A stretch of 6,716 bases of DNA from CAYZJD01 sp964478455 (GCA_964478455.1 CAYZJD010000270.1:1-6716); one strand, 5' to 3'. Shown: positions 1-6,066, counted from the first letter of the stretch. The notes: a model not told the origin generated them from the letters alone. A program made the numbers and translations.

Positions 1-15
1 CACACGCCAGACGCG

Positions 16-501
16 CTACGAGCCGATTCGGTGGTAGCCGCTGTTGAAGTAGAGGAGGGGCTTGCCGTCATGCCATTCGGCGTGGACCACCTTGCCGATG
101 AGGATGGTGTGGTCGCCTGCCTCCACCGTCTGGCTCACTTTACATTCGAGCAACGCTAACGCGCCCGGAAGGAGCGGCACACCCGTCCTGCCAGCGGACC
201 ACTCCACACCATTGAAGCGATCGTGCCCTTTACGGGAGAAGTGAACGGAGACGTCTTTCTGTGTTTGTCTTAAGATGTTGATTCCAAAGTAGGTGTTCGC
301 CCGAAAGTGGGGCAGGATGGCCGAAGCGTGGTCCACGCAAAACAGGACCAGTGGAGGGACGAGCGACACCGACGCGAAGGAATTCACCGTCAGGCCATGC
401 GGCGCCCGGTCCGTGCCTACCACCGTGGCGACGGCGATTCCAGTGGCAAACTTTGAGCAGGCGCGGCGCAGAGCGTCCTTGTCCACGGGAGCGTGAGGCA
501 T
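16..501 (-). CDS. Flavin reductase-like, FMN-binding domain protein
   Basis: 161-residue protein of the flavin reductase-like family (HpaC/ActVB type). Members use NAD(P)H to reduce free FMN or FAD for a partner monooxygenase, or act as small flavoproteins in the cytoplasm. Seen: the N-terminal run FATGIAVATV (18-27), then HGLTVNSFASVSLVPPLVLFCVD (35-57), where family members contact the flavin, RFNGVEW (95-101), and the C-terminal DHTILIGKV...GKPLLYFNSGYHRI (130-159). The length is normal for a single-domain member. The ATG at 501 is chosen because AAGG lies 9 nt upstream and a -10-like box lies just beyond it. A longer start at 537 would fall inside that box, and the frame open to 987 runs antisense to HU. 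No partner monooxygenase is visible in the window, so the substrate cannot be named. The gene is divergent from HU. The family call is firm; the physiological role is unknown. Confidence 0.88.
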   Translation of the reverse strand: MPHAPVDKDALRRACSKFATGIAVATVVGTDRAPHGLTVNSFASVSLVPPLVLFCVDHASAILPHFRANTYFGINILRQTQKDVSVHFSRKGHDRFNGVEWSAGRTGVPLLPGALALLECKVSQTVEAGDHTILIGKVVHAEWHDGKPLLYFNSGYHRIGS

Positions 502-512
502 GCCAGTTGGCC

Positions 513-542
513 TTGACAATCGCTTAACCCTAATCATATCAT
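513..542 (+). promoter_or_regulatory. Sigma70-type promoter for the HU gene
   Basis: A perfect -35 hexamer TTGACA (513-518) is followed after 18 bp by TATCAT (537-542), a 5/6 match to TATAAT, in an AT-rich patch that stands out from the GC-rich surroundings. Transcription would begin near 549-550, giving a leader of about 60 nt before the TTG start at 610. The call rests on consensus match and position only. Confidence 0.62.
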
Positions 543-561
543 TAAGTTTGCGCCCTGCCAG
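533..561 (-). promoter_or_regulatory. Candidate sigma70-type promoter for the flavin reductase gene
   Basis: Reading the minus strand, CTGGCA (561-556, 4/6 match to TTGACA) is separated by 17 bp from TATGAT (538-533, 5/6 match to TATAAT). The start of transcription would be near 526, leaving a leader of about 25 nt that contains AAGG ahead of the ATG at 501. Its -10 overlaps the -10 of the opposing HU promoter by two bases (537-538). The -35 is weak, so confidence is moderate. Confidence 0.45.
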
Positions 562-564
562 GGC
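552..564. repeat. Perfect 6-1-6 palindrome, possible operator
   Basis: GCCCTG-C-CAGGGC is a perfect inverted repeat of 6-bp arms around one central base. It covers the minus-strand -35 hexamer (556-561) and lies just downstream of the predicted HU transcription start. A protein bound here could block the flavin reductase promoter and impede HU elongation. As RNA it could instead form a short hairpin in the HU leader. No regulator is encoded next to it, so this is a candidate only. Confidence 0.35.
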
Positions 565-599
565 CTGCAACGGGGCCGCCTGTAGGGTGCGCGCTCGCG

Positions 600-605
600 G
601 GAGGT
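600..605 (+). promoter_or_regulatory. Strong Shine-Dalgarno that fixes the TTG start of HU
   Basis: GGAGGT, inside GGGAGGT (599-605), lies 4 nt before the TTG at 610. It is close to a full anti-Shine-Dalgarno match. This supports TTG as the real start, since the usual HU N-terminus (M-x-K-x-[DE]-[LI]) begins exactly there and no ATG or GTG lies nearby in frame. Confidence 0.75.
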
Positions 606-609
606 CCAC

Positions 610-879
610 TTGATCAAACTCGACATCATCAACGAAGTCGTTAGCAAGACGGGCATCACCAAGACGAAAGCCGAGATGGCCGTCGAAACCGTCTTCGAAA
701 GCATGAAGCGGGCGCTTGAGCAGGGACAGAGAATCGAGTTGCGGGGTTTCGGCATCTTTAACGTCCGGCCGCGGAAGACCGGGATCGGCCGCAATCCCCG
801 CACCGGTGCGGAGGTTTCCATTCCGCCGGGTAAAGCCGTGCGTTTCAAGCCTGGCAAGGAGCTCCAGTCGCTTCAGTGA
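610..879 (+). CDS. hup: HU-family DNA-binding protein
   Basis: 89-residue histone-like protein of the HU/IHF family. It would act as a dimer that binds and bends DNA in the nucleoid. Seen: the N-terminal helical part MIKLDIINEVVSKTGITKTKAE, the family signature from GFGIFNVRPRKTG to RNPRTG (46-66), including the DNA-intercalating proline P63 in the beta arm, and the C-terminal VRFKPGKEL (77-85). The length is that of a bacterial HU with no extra tail. Translation starts at TTG with a strong Shine-Dalgarno sequence. The gene appears monocistronic, with a consensus-like promoter at 513-542 and an intrinsic terminator at 925-957. IHF subunits share the fold, but the sequence reads as HU-like and no heterodimer partner is visible. 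The family is near certain; HU versus another paralogue is less so. Confidence 0.95.
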   Translation: MIKLDIINEVVSKTGITKTKAEMAVETVFESMKRALEQGQRIELRGFGIFNVRPRKTGIGRNPRTGAEVSIPPGKAVRFKPGKELQSLQ

Positions 880-924
880 GCCGGCCTGCGCTGGTTCGTT
901 CAGCGCCCCGATGAGCTGGGCCAT

Positions 925-957
925 CACCAGGCGGCCGCGGACGGCCGGGTGTCTTTT
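925..957 (+). terminator. Intrinsic terminator downstream of HU
   Basis: CACC (925-928) pairs with GGTG (948-951), and CGGCCG (932-937) pairs with CGGCCG (942-947) around the loop CGGA. The only interruption is a 3-nt bulge (929-931). TCTTTT (952-957) follows immediately. It sits 46 nt after the HU stop codon, as expected for a rho-independent terminator. The base of the stem includes the GTG at 949, the longest start available to the next gene. Confidence 0.6.
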
Positions 958-1938
958 ACTGTGCAGCCACAGAGTTTCCCCCCGCATTCACTCAGCGCCG
1001 AAGCTGTCAACGGGCGTGGGATTTCGGTCGGACTCTTGGGGGTGAAGGCAGCCCGGCGCCGTCTTTGGCTTCACACTCTCCTGTTCGGGCTGACGCTGGT
1101 ATCGACGACGGTCGTCGGCGCGCGTTTGGCTGAGAACTTCCGCAACGACGCGCCGGCGGTGGATCTGAGCCAGGAGCTCTTCTCCTTCACGCGGATCGTC
1201 ATCGACCCCGGCTCGTTGCTGGCCGGTCTGCCATTCTCGCTGACGCTGCTCGCCATTCTGCTGGCGCACGAACTCGGCCATTACTTGGTGTGCCGCTACT
1301 ATAGGCTGGACGCGAGCCTGCCGTACTTCCTGCCGTCGCCCACCATCATCGGGACCCTCGGCGCCTTCATTCGCATCCGCTCCCCCATCTATTCCAAGCG
1401 AGTGCTGTTCGACGTGGGGATCGCCGGCCCGATTGCCGGTTTCGTTTTTTTGTTGCCGGCGCTGGCGATTGGGCTTGCGTTTTCGCGCATCGTGCCCGGT
1501 CTCGGCGCGCAGGGCGATCTCGTGTTCGGGACGCCCGCGATCTTCCGCCTGCTGGAGTGGATTGTCTTTCCGGGTGTTCCCGCATCCGACATCTCGCTGC
1601 ATCCGGTCGCGCGGGCGGCGTGGGTCGGGGTATTCGCCACGGCGCTGAATCTGCTTCCCATCGGCCAGCTTGACGGCGGCCACATCCTGTACTCTTTCGC
1701 GGGCGAACGTCACCGGCTGCTGTCGCGCGTTTTCCTCGCGGCGCTCGTGCCGATGGGGATCTTCCACTACTGGCCGTGGCTGGTCTGGGCGGCCATTTTG
1801 TTCTTTTTCGGCCTGCGGCACCCGATGGTGTACGATCTGGCCGAGCTTGGCCCGGCGCGAAGGAAGCTCGGCGTCCTGGCCCTCATTATCTTTCTGCTGA
1901 GCTTCATGCTGGCGCCGATTGAAACCGCCGCTGGATGA
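949..1938 (+). CDS. M50 / site-2-protease-like membrane zinc metalloprotease
   Basis: Predicted integral membrane protease of the M50 (S2P) family, up to 329 residues, that would cut substrates within or near the membrane. Seen: zinc motif HELGH at 107-111 with catalytic E108; the second metal motif N-x-x-P-x-x-x-x-D-G-G-H with N234, P237, D242 and H245; and the GTLGAFIRIRSP and FDVGIAGPIAG blocks between them, typical of the EGY/S2P-like_2 branch. About six hydrophobic segments are visible. There is no PDZ domain, so it is not a standard RseP. The start is uncertain: GTG 949 lies in the HU terminator stem and lacks a clear Shine-Dalgarno. GTG 961, TTG 1036 or GTG 1042 (just before KAARRRLWLHTLL) are alternatives, and all keep every motif. 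It is the first gene of a tightly linked group, and its stop overlaps the next start as ATGA. The substrate is unknown. Confidence 0.9.
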   Translation: MSFTVQPQSFPPHSLSAEAVNGRGISVGLLGVKAARRRLWLHTLLFGLTLVSTTVVGARLAENFRNDAPAVDLSQELFSFTRIVIDPGSLLAGLPFSLTLLAILLAHELGHYLVCRYYRLDASLPYFLPSPTIIGTLGAFIRIRSPIYSKRVLFDVGIAGPIAGFVFLLPALAIGLAFSRIVPGLGAQGDLVFGTPAIFRLLEWIVFPGVPASDISLHPVARAAWVGVFATALNLLPIGQLDGGHILYSFAGERHRLLSRVFLAALVPMGIFHYWPWLVWAAILFFFGLRHPMVYDLAELGPARRKLGVLALIIFLLSFMLAPIETAAG

Positions 1939-2687
1939 AAGCGCCGCCGATGAAGATCTCCGCCACCATCATTACTCTCAACGAACAAGGCAACATTGCC
2001 CGGGCCATCGAGAGCCTGCGGTGCGCCGACGAAGTGATCGTGGTGGACAGCGGCTCGCAAGACCGCACGATGGAGATTGCCGCCAAGCTCGGGGCGCGCG
2101 TGGTCGAGTCGGAGTGGATGGGGTACGCCTCGCAGAAGAATTTCGCGGCCGAACAGGCCTCGCACGACTGGATCCTTTCGATCGACGCCGACGAAGCCCT
2201 GAGCGAGGCGCTCGAAGCGGAGATCTGGCAGATCAAGAAGGGCGGGCCGCAGTTCGACGCTTATACGGTGCCGCGGCTGGCGCAATACCTCGGCCGGTGG
2301 ATCCTGCACTCGGGCTGGTATCCCGATCGCAAGGTGCGCCTGTATCATCGCGCGAAGGCCCGCTGGGTGGGCAAGTACGTCCACGAGAGCGTGCAGGTGG
2401 ACGGAGTGACGGGGCACTTGGAAAGCAACCTGCTGCACTACACCTGCAACTCGCTCTCCGAGCACCTGCGGATGATGGACCGGTACACCACGCTGGCGGC
2501 CGAGGAACTGGTGGCCCAGCGCCGCAGAATCGGCTGGACCGATCTGGTTCTCGATCCGCTCTGGACCTTCTTCCGCACCTACGTGGTGAAAGCGGGGTTT
2601 CTGGACGGCTGGGAGGGCGTCGCCATCGCTTACATGGCGGCCTTCTACAATTTCGTCAAGTACGCTAAGGCGCGGAACATGAGCTGA
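1935..2687 (+). CDS. Family 2 glycosyltransferase, WaaE/KdtX-like (surface glycan synthesis)
   Basis: 250-residue GT-A fold glycosyltransferase that would transfer a sugar from a nucleotide donor at the inner face of the membrane. Seen: N-terminal KISATIITLNEQGNIARAIESL (7-28), the nucleotide-binding VIVVDSGSQDRT with D38, the metal-binding DAD (84-86) in LSIDADEAL, then GWYPDRKVRLYHR and KYVHESV, where H-E-S is the usual position of the catalytic acidic residue in this subgroup. The C-terminal part is rich in aromatic residues (FFRTYVVKAGFLDGWEG). This arrangement resembles the LPS core beta-glucosyltransferase WaaE group, but acceptor and linkage cannot be read from sequence. ATG 1935 overlaps the M50 stop as ATGA. 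ATG 1950 (MKISATIITLNE) is an equally good family-style start, and neither has a strong Shine-Dalgarno. It is probably co-expressed with the next glycosyltransferase. Confidence 0.9.
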   Translation: MKAPPMKISATIITLNEQGNIARAIESLRCADEVIVVDSGSQDRTMEIAAKLGARVVESEWMGYASQKNFAAEQASHDWILSIDADEALSEALEAEIWQIKKGGPQFDAYTVPRLAQYLGRWILHSGWYPDRKVRLYHRAKARWVGKYVHESVQVDGVTGHLESNLLHYTCNSLSEHLRMMDRYTTLAAEELVAQRRRIGWTDLVLDPLWTFFRTYVVKAGFLDGWEGVAIAYMAAFYNFVKYAKARNMS

Positions 2688-2688
2688 G

Positions 2689-3594
2689 ATGCGCGTTCTC
2701 CATATCGATACCGGGATGGAGATGCGCGGCGGCCAGTGGCAGGCACTGCGCCTGGCGGAAGGGCTGGGGGCGGAAGGCTGCGCCTCGGTCCTGCTGACGC
2801 CGGCGGCGTCGCCCTTGTCCCGCGCAGCAGAAGAAAGAGGGATCGCCACAGCGCCCCTGCGTCCAGGCGCTCTCGTGCAACTCTCGCGCGAAGCCACGCT
2901 CACCCACGCACACGATGCGCGAGCGCATACGCTGGCCGCTGTTCTGGCGCGGTCGCCGGTCGTGGTTGCGCGCCGCGTCGCCTTCCCGATCGGCCGGGGC
3001 TTCTTCTCGCGCCGGAAGTACGCGCGCGCGGCGCACTTCATCGCGGTGTCACGCTATGTCGGCGGGTTGCTCGCCGAAGCGGGCGTGCCGCCCGAGCGGA
3101 TCTCGGTTGTCTATGACGGCGTGCCGGTCCCCGCCTCTCGGGCGTCGGGGCCGCTCATCGTCACCCCATCGAGCGGTGATTTCCAAAAAGGGACTGAGCT
3201 TGCGCGGAGGGCCGCCAAAGAGGCCGGTGTTGAGCTGACGGCGTCGGAGAACCTGGAAGAGGATCTTCAGCGCGCCAGGTTGTTTCTTTGTATCACCCGC
3301 CAGGAAGGCTTGGGCTCGGCGATCCTGCTCGCGATGGCGGCCGGGGTGCCGGTCGTCGCCAGCCGAATCGGCGGCATCCCGGAAATCGTGGAGGACGGCG
3401 CGACCGGCCTCATGGTGGAGAATGAGCCGCGGGACATTGCCGCCGCCTGCCGGCGTTTGATCGAGGACGAGCCGCTGCGCGCGTCGATGGCGGCACGGGC
3501 GCGCGCGGCCGTCATCGAACGGTTCTCGACCGCGGCCATGGTCCGCGGTACGCTGTCTGTATACCAGCGGGTGCTCTCATGCTCGAAGCCTTGA
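2689..3594 (+). CDS. Compact, divergent family 4-like glycosyltransferase
   Basis: 301 residues, GT-B type, most like glycosyltransferase family 4 (group 1). Seen: an N-terminal domain beginning RVLHIDTGMEMRGGQWQALRLAEGL with the usual glycine-rich acceptor-side loop, HFIAVSRYVGGLL, and VVYDGVPV at the domain junction. In the C-terminal domain, QKG (K167) matches the donor-phosphate lysine region, followed by QEGLGSAILLAMAAGVPVVAS and GGIPEIVEDGATGLMVE. Two oddities stand out. The E-x7-E motif is E206-x7-L214, so the second acidic residue is lost. Only about 39 residues separate K167 from E206, where family members usually have about 90-100 including a G-x-G-P loop, so part of the donor-binding domain is missing. 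The frame is intact with no visible frameshift. It begins 1 nt after the GT2 stop and overlaps the prepilin peptidase start by 16 bp. It may be an active variant, an inactive partner of the GT2, or a decaying copy. Confidence 0.82.
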   Translation: MRVLHIDTGMEMRGGQWQALRLAEGLGAEGCASVLLTPAASPLSRAAEERGIATAPLRPGALVQLSREATLTHAHDARAHTLAAVLARSPVVVARRVAFPIGRGFFSRRKYARAAHFIAVSRYVGGLLAEAGVPPERISVVYDGVPVPASRASGPLIVTPSSGDFQKGTELARRAAKEAGVELTASENLEEDLQRARLFLCITRQEGLGSAILLAMAAGVPVVASRIGGIPEIVEDGATGLMVENEPRDIAAACRRLIEDEPLRASMAARARAAVIERFSTAAMVRGTLSVYQRVLSCSKP

Positions 3595-4370
3595 TCGCGT
3601 TCGTTGCCGGCCTTCTGATTGGAAGCTTCCTCAACGTGTGCATCCACCGGATGCCGAAGGATCTCTCGGTAGTGCGCCCGCGCTCTTACTGCCCCGCCTG
3701 CAAGGCGCTCATTCGCTGGTACGACAACATTCCGCTGTACAGTTACGTCGCGCTGCGCGGCCGGTGCCGCCACTGCGGCGCGAGGATTCCCTGGAGGTAC
3801 CCGCTTGTTGAGTTACTTACGGGCCTGGCGTTTTTCCTCGTCGTCTGGAAGTTGGGGCTCAGCCTCGCGGCGCTGAAGTTCTGTTTGCTCTCCGCGCTGC
3901 TGATCGGCCTTGCCTTCAGCGACCTGGAGGAGCGCATCTTGCCGGATGAGTTTACCCTGGGAGGCGCCGCCGCCGGCATCTTCTTGTCGCTGGTGGTTCC
4001 TCTCAACTGGGGTTTCGGACACCTCTTCTTTCCGTCGGCATGGGGCGCGGTGCGGCTATCGCTGGCCGAATCGCTCCTCGGCGCGCTGCTGGCAAGCGGG
4101 ATGCTGTGGTTTATCGGCTGGCTGTATGAGAAGATCCGCAACCGCGAAGGCCTGGGTTTGGGTGACGTGAAAATGATCGCCATGATCGGCGCCTTCCTGG
4201 GACTGCACGGGGCGTTGCAGACAATCATCTTCGGCTCGGTCCTCGGTTCGGTCATCGGACTGGCCTACATCAAGATCACCGGCCGGGACTACTCCACTTA
4301 CGAGCTTCCCTTCGGGACGTTTCTGGCTGCCACGGCTCTCGGCGTCGCGCTCCTGTCGATGCCGCGCTGA
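3579..4370 (+). CDS. pilD: Type IV prepilin peptidase / N-methyltransferase (PilD/GspO)
   Basis: 263-residue polytopic aspartic protease of the inner membrane. It cleaves the class III leader of type IV prepilins or type II secretion pseudopilins and N-methylates the new N-terminus. Seen: N-terminal GLLIGSFLNVCIHRMP (11-26); the zinc-binding cytoplasmic loop with two C-x-x-C pairs, C38/C41 and C63/C66; the first catalytic aspartate D115 in FSDLEERILPDEF; and the second, D196, in GLGLGDVKM, the G-x-G-D family signature. The length is typical and about seven to eight hydrophobic segments are present. Because both cysteine pairs are kept, the full bifunctional form is expected. It starts inside the end of the GT4-like gene (16-bp overlap) with GGGTG shortly upstream, so translational coupling is likely. 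No pilin or pilus assembly genes are in the window; they would lie elsewhere. Confidence 0.94.
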   Translation: MLEALIAFVAGLLIGSFLNVCIHRMPKDLSVVRPRSYCPACKALIRWYDNIPLYSYVALRGRCRHCGARIPWRYPLVELLTGLAFFLVVWKLGLSLAALKFCLLSALLIGLAFSDLEERILPDEFTLGGAAAGIFLSLVVPLNWGFGHLFFPSAWGAVRLSLAESLLGALLASGMLWFIGWLYEKIRNREGLGLGDVKMIAMIGAFLGLHGALQTIIFGSVLGSVIGLAYIKITGRDYSTYELPFGTFLAATALGVALLSMPR

Positions 4371-4415
4371 GCGGCTTCTCAGCCGGCCTGAAGACCCGGT
4401 GGCGGAAGGCAGGCC

Positions 4416-4472
4416 GTGATTCCGGAACATGCCGCGCTCATCGAGGTGTACTATAGGGAATTGACTTCATGA
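4416..4472 (+). CDS. Possible 18-residue leader reading frame coupled to uppS
   Basis: A GTG-started frame of 18 codons (reads VIPEHAALIEVYYRELTS, first residue formally Met). GGAAGG (4404-4409) sits 6 nt upstream. Its TGA overlaps the uppS ATG as ATGA, the same coupling arrangement seen at two other junctions in this window. It lies in the 98-bp gap between pilD and uppS. I recognise no family. It could be a translated leader that feeds ribosomes to uppS, or chance: a short open frame in GC-rich DNA is common, and uppS has its own AGGGA 8 nt before its start. Confidence 0.28.
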   Translation: MIPEHAALIEVYYRELTS

Positions 4473-5305
4473 AGGCGCTATTCGAAGTCCTCGTTCCCGG
4501 CGAGAGAGATTGGGAACTGGCCCGCGCGATCGACTCGCGACGCCTGCCGCGGCACATTGCGATCATCATGGACGGCAACGGGCGCTGGGCCCGGCGCCGT
4601 AATCTGCCGCGGGTGGCAGGACACAAGGCCGGCGTGGAGCCCGTACGGGTCACAGTGGAAACGTGCGCGCGAATGGGCATCGGCGCCGTCACGCTGTACG
4701 CCTTCTCGGTGGAGAACTGGAAGCGGCCCCGGGCGGAGGTGGACACGCTGTGGCGGCTGCTGCGCATCTACCTTCGAAGGGAACTTCCAAACTTGATCCG
4801 CAACGATATCCGGCTGGCCGTGATCGGCCGGGCGGAGGTGTTGCCTGCGCCGGCGCGGCAGGAACTGGAGTCGGCCGTGGCATCCACCGCCTCCAACCGC
4901 GGCCTGCGGGTGAACCTGGCGATCAACTACGGCGGGCGAAGCGAACTGGTGGATGCATTCAACGCCATCGTTGGGGAGGCGCGGCGGAAAGGGCGGCTCG
5001 CCAGCTTGCGGATCACGGAGCAGGACGTCGCCGCACACCTCTACACGGCCGAGCTGCCGGAGCCGGACTTGCTGATCCGTACCTCGGGTGAGATGCGCGT
5101 CAGTAACTTCCTCCTGTGGCAGATCGCCTACACCGAGTTGTACGTCACCGAAACGCTCTGGCCGGATTTCACGCGCACTGAGCTTCTCGCCGCCGTCCTC
5201 GAATACCAGAAGCGGGACCGGCGCTTCGGCGGCCTCGGGCGGTCCGAGGACGCCCCTGTTGTCGAGCCGCAACTGGTCGAGGCTCTCGGCGCTCCCACGC
5301 GATGA
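4469..5305 (+). CDS. uppS: Undecaprenyl diphosphate synthase (cis-prenyltransferase)
   Basis: 278 residues. The enzyme adds isopentenyl units to farnesyl diphosphate in cis configuration to make undecaprenyl diphosphate, precursor of the lipid carrier for peptidoglycan and surface polysaccharides. It works at the inner face of the membrane. Seen: HIAIIMDGNGRWA (29-41) with catalytic D35 (equivalent to E. coli D26), TLYAFSVENWKRP, NLAINYGGRSEL, and the C-terminal signature DLLIRTSGEMR...SNFLLWQIAYTELY with R204, E208, R210, S212 and E223, matching the residues that hold IPP and the metal. It is about 25 residues longer than the E. coli enzyme, from a roughly 9-residue N-terminal extension and a longer C-terminus. 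The ATG has AGGGA 8 nt upstream. The stop overlaps the cdsA start as ATGA, the common uppS-cdsA pairing. No frr or pyrH lies upstream; the neighbour is pilD. Confidence 0.97.
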   Translation: MKALFEVLVPGERDWELARAIDSRRLPRHIAIIMDGNGRWARRRNLPRVAGHKAGVEPVRVTVETCARMGIGAVTLYAFSVENWKRPRAEVDTLWRLLRIYLRRELPNLIRNDIRLAVIGRAEVLPAPARQELESAVASTASNRGLRVNLAINYGGRSELVDAFNAIVGEARRKGRLASLRITEQDVAAHLYTAELPEPDLLIRTSGEMRVSNFLLWQIAYTELYVTETLWPDFTRTELLAAVLEYQKRDRRFGGLGRSEDAPVVEPQLVEALGAPTR

Positions 5306-6066
5306 GACGCCTGGTCACGGCGGTTGCTCTGCTGCCGTTGATCACCTACGTGGTTCTGTGGGGAACAAACTGGCTGTTTCTCCTCCTGGTCACCGCCGTC
5401 AGCCTGCTCTGCTTCTATGAGTACTCGGGCATCGTGGCGGCGCACGGCATCCAGCTTCCCGGCCCGGTCGGTTATGCGGCCGGGCTGGTGGTGCTGTTCG
5501 TGCCCAGGAACGAGTTACTTGTTGTCACGCTTCTGGCACTGATCGCGCTCCTGCTGGCGTTGCGCGCAGACCCGCTACCGAAAGGGTTGCCCCAGGCGGC
5601 GGCGCTGCTTGCCGGAGTCATCTACATTTTCGGGACGTTGCGTTGCGCCATCAGCCTGCGGGCGATCGGGCCCTACTGGTTGTTCTTTGCTCTGGGTGTC
5701 AACTGGATCGGGGACACCGCAGCTTACTACGTGGGCCGGGCCGCCGGCCGTCACAAAATGGCAACGAGGCTAAGTCCAGCGAAGTCGTGGGAGGGCGCGG
5801 TTGCGTCGCTGACCGCCTCGGCTGCCTTCGGGGTCCTTTTCCTGCGATGGCTGATGCCGGAGGTGGCTCCGCCAATGGCGGTATTGCTGTCTGCGTCGGG
5901 CAACGTGGCCGGGCAGATCGGAGATTTGGTGGAGTCGGCGTTGAAGCGCGGGGCAGGGGTCAAAGACAGCGGCAACCTCCTGCCGGGACACGGGGGATGG
6001 CTCGACCGCCTGGACGGCACACTATTCTCCCTGCCCGTCGTGTACGGGCTACTGACGCTGATTTGA
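5302..6066 (+). CDS. cdsA: Phosphatidate cytidylyltransferase (CDP-diglyceride synthase)
   Basis: 254-residue integral membrane enzyme that makes CDP-diacylglycerol from CTP and phosphatidic acid, the branch point of bacterial phospholipid synthesis. Seen: several N-terminal hydrophobic segments starting at residue 6, NWIGDTAAYYVGR, LSPAKSWEG, and the complete family signature S-x-L-K-R-x4-K-D-x-G-x2-L-P-G-H-G-G-x-x-D-R-x-D from S212 to D238 with K221, D222, H230, D235 and D238 intact. It is about 30 residues shorter than E. coli CdsA, mainly at the N-terminus. No Shine-Dalgarno is visible before ATG 5302, and the ATGA overlap with uppS suggests coupled translation. In many bacteria dxr and rseP follow; here the plus-strand unit ends and a convergent gene begins after only 23 bp, with no room for a terminator between them. 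Confidence 0.96.
   Translation: MRRLVTAVALLPLITYVVLWGTNWLFLLLVTAVSLLCFYEYSGIVAAHGIQLPGPVGYAAGLVVLFVPRNELLVVTLLALIALLLALRADPLPKGLPQAAALLAGVIYIFGTLRCAISLRAIGPYWLFFALGVNWIGDTAAYYVGRAAGRHKMATRLSPAKSWEGAVASLTASAAFGVLFLRWLMPEVAPPMAVLLSASGNVAGQIGDLVESALKRGAGVKDSGNLLPGHGGWLDRLDGTLFSLPVVYGLLTLI

Noticed and set aside
502..987. Minus-strand extension of the flavin reductase frame by 162 residues
   Set aside because: It runs antisense to the whole HU gene, has no family features, and would swallow both promoters. The flavin reductase fold is complete from the ATG at 501.
716..1045. Plus-strand 109-residue open frame bridging HU and the protease gene
   Set aside because: It overlaps HU out of frame and continues through the terminator into the protease in the wrong frame, with low-complexity Ser/Arg-rich content.
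1919..2668. Second plus-strand frame across the GT2 gene (249 residues)
   Set aside because: It is a +1/+2 shadow of the glycosyltransferase, Arg/Gly-rich and without motifs, while the frame from 1935 carries all the catalytic residues.
988..3041. Long minus-strand open frames (988-1821, 1767-3041) opposite the protease and glycosyltransferase genes
   Set aside because: They are antisense to genes with clear catalytic motifs, have Arg/Pro/Gln-rich low-information sequence, and are the expected by-product of high GC at third codon positions.
4384..4416. Inverted repeat CGGCCTG...CAGGCCG after pilD as a terminator
   Set aside because: The loop is 19 nt, the stem only 7 bp, and no T tract follows, so an intrinsic terminator is not supported.
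4447..4466. TACTAT and TTGACT just before uppS as promoter elements
   Set aside because: TTGACT lies downstream of TACTAT and directly before the ATG, so the order is wrong for uppS, and no adequate -35 lies 16-18 bp upstream of TACTAT.
4478..5272. 264-residue minus-strand open frame opposite uppS
   Set aside because: It mirrors the uppS codons in reverse, shows no recognisable motif, and uppS itself is unambiguous.
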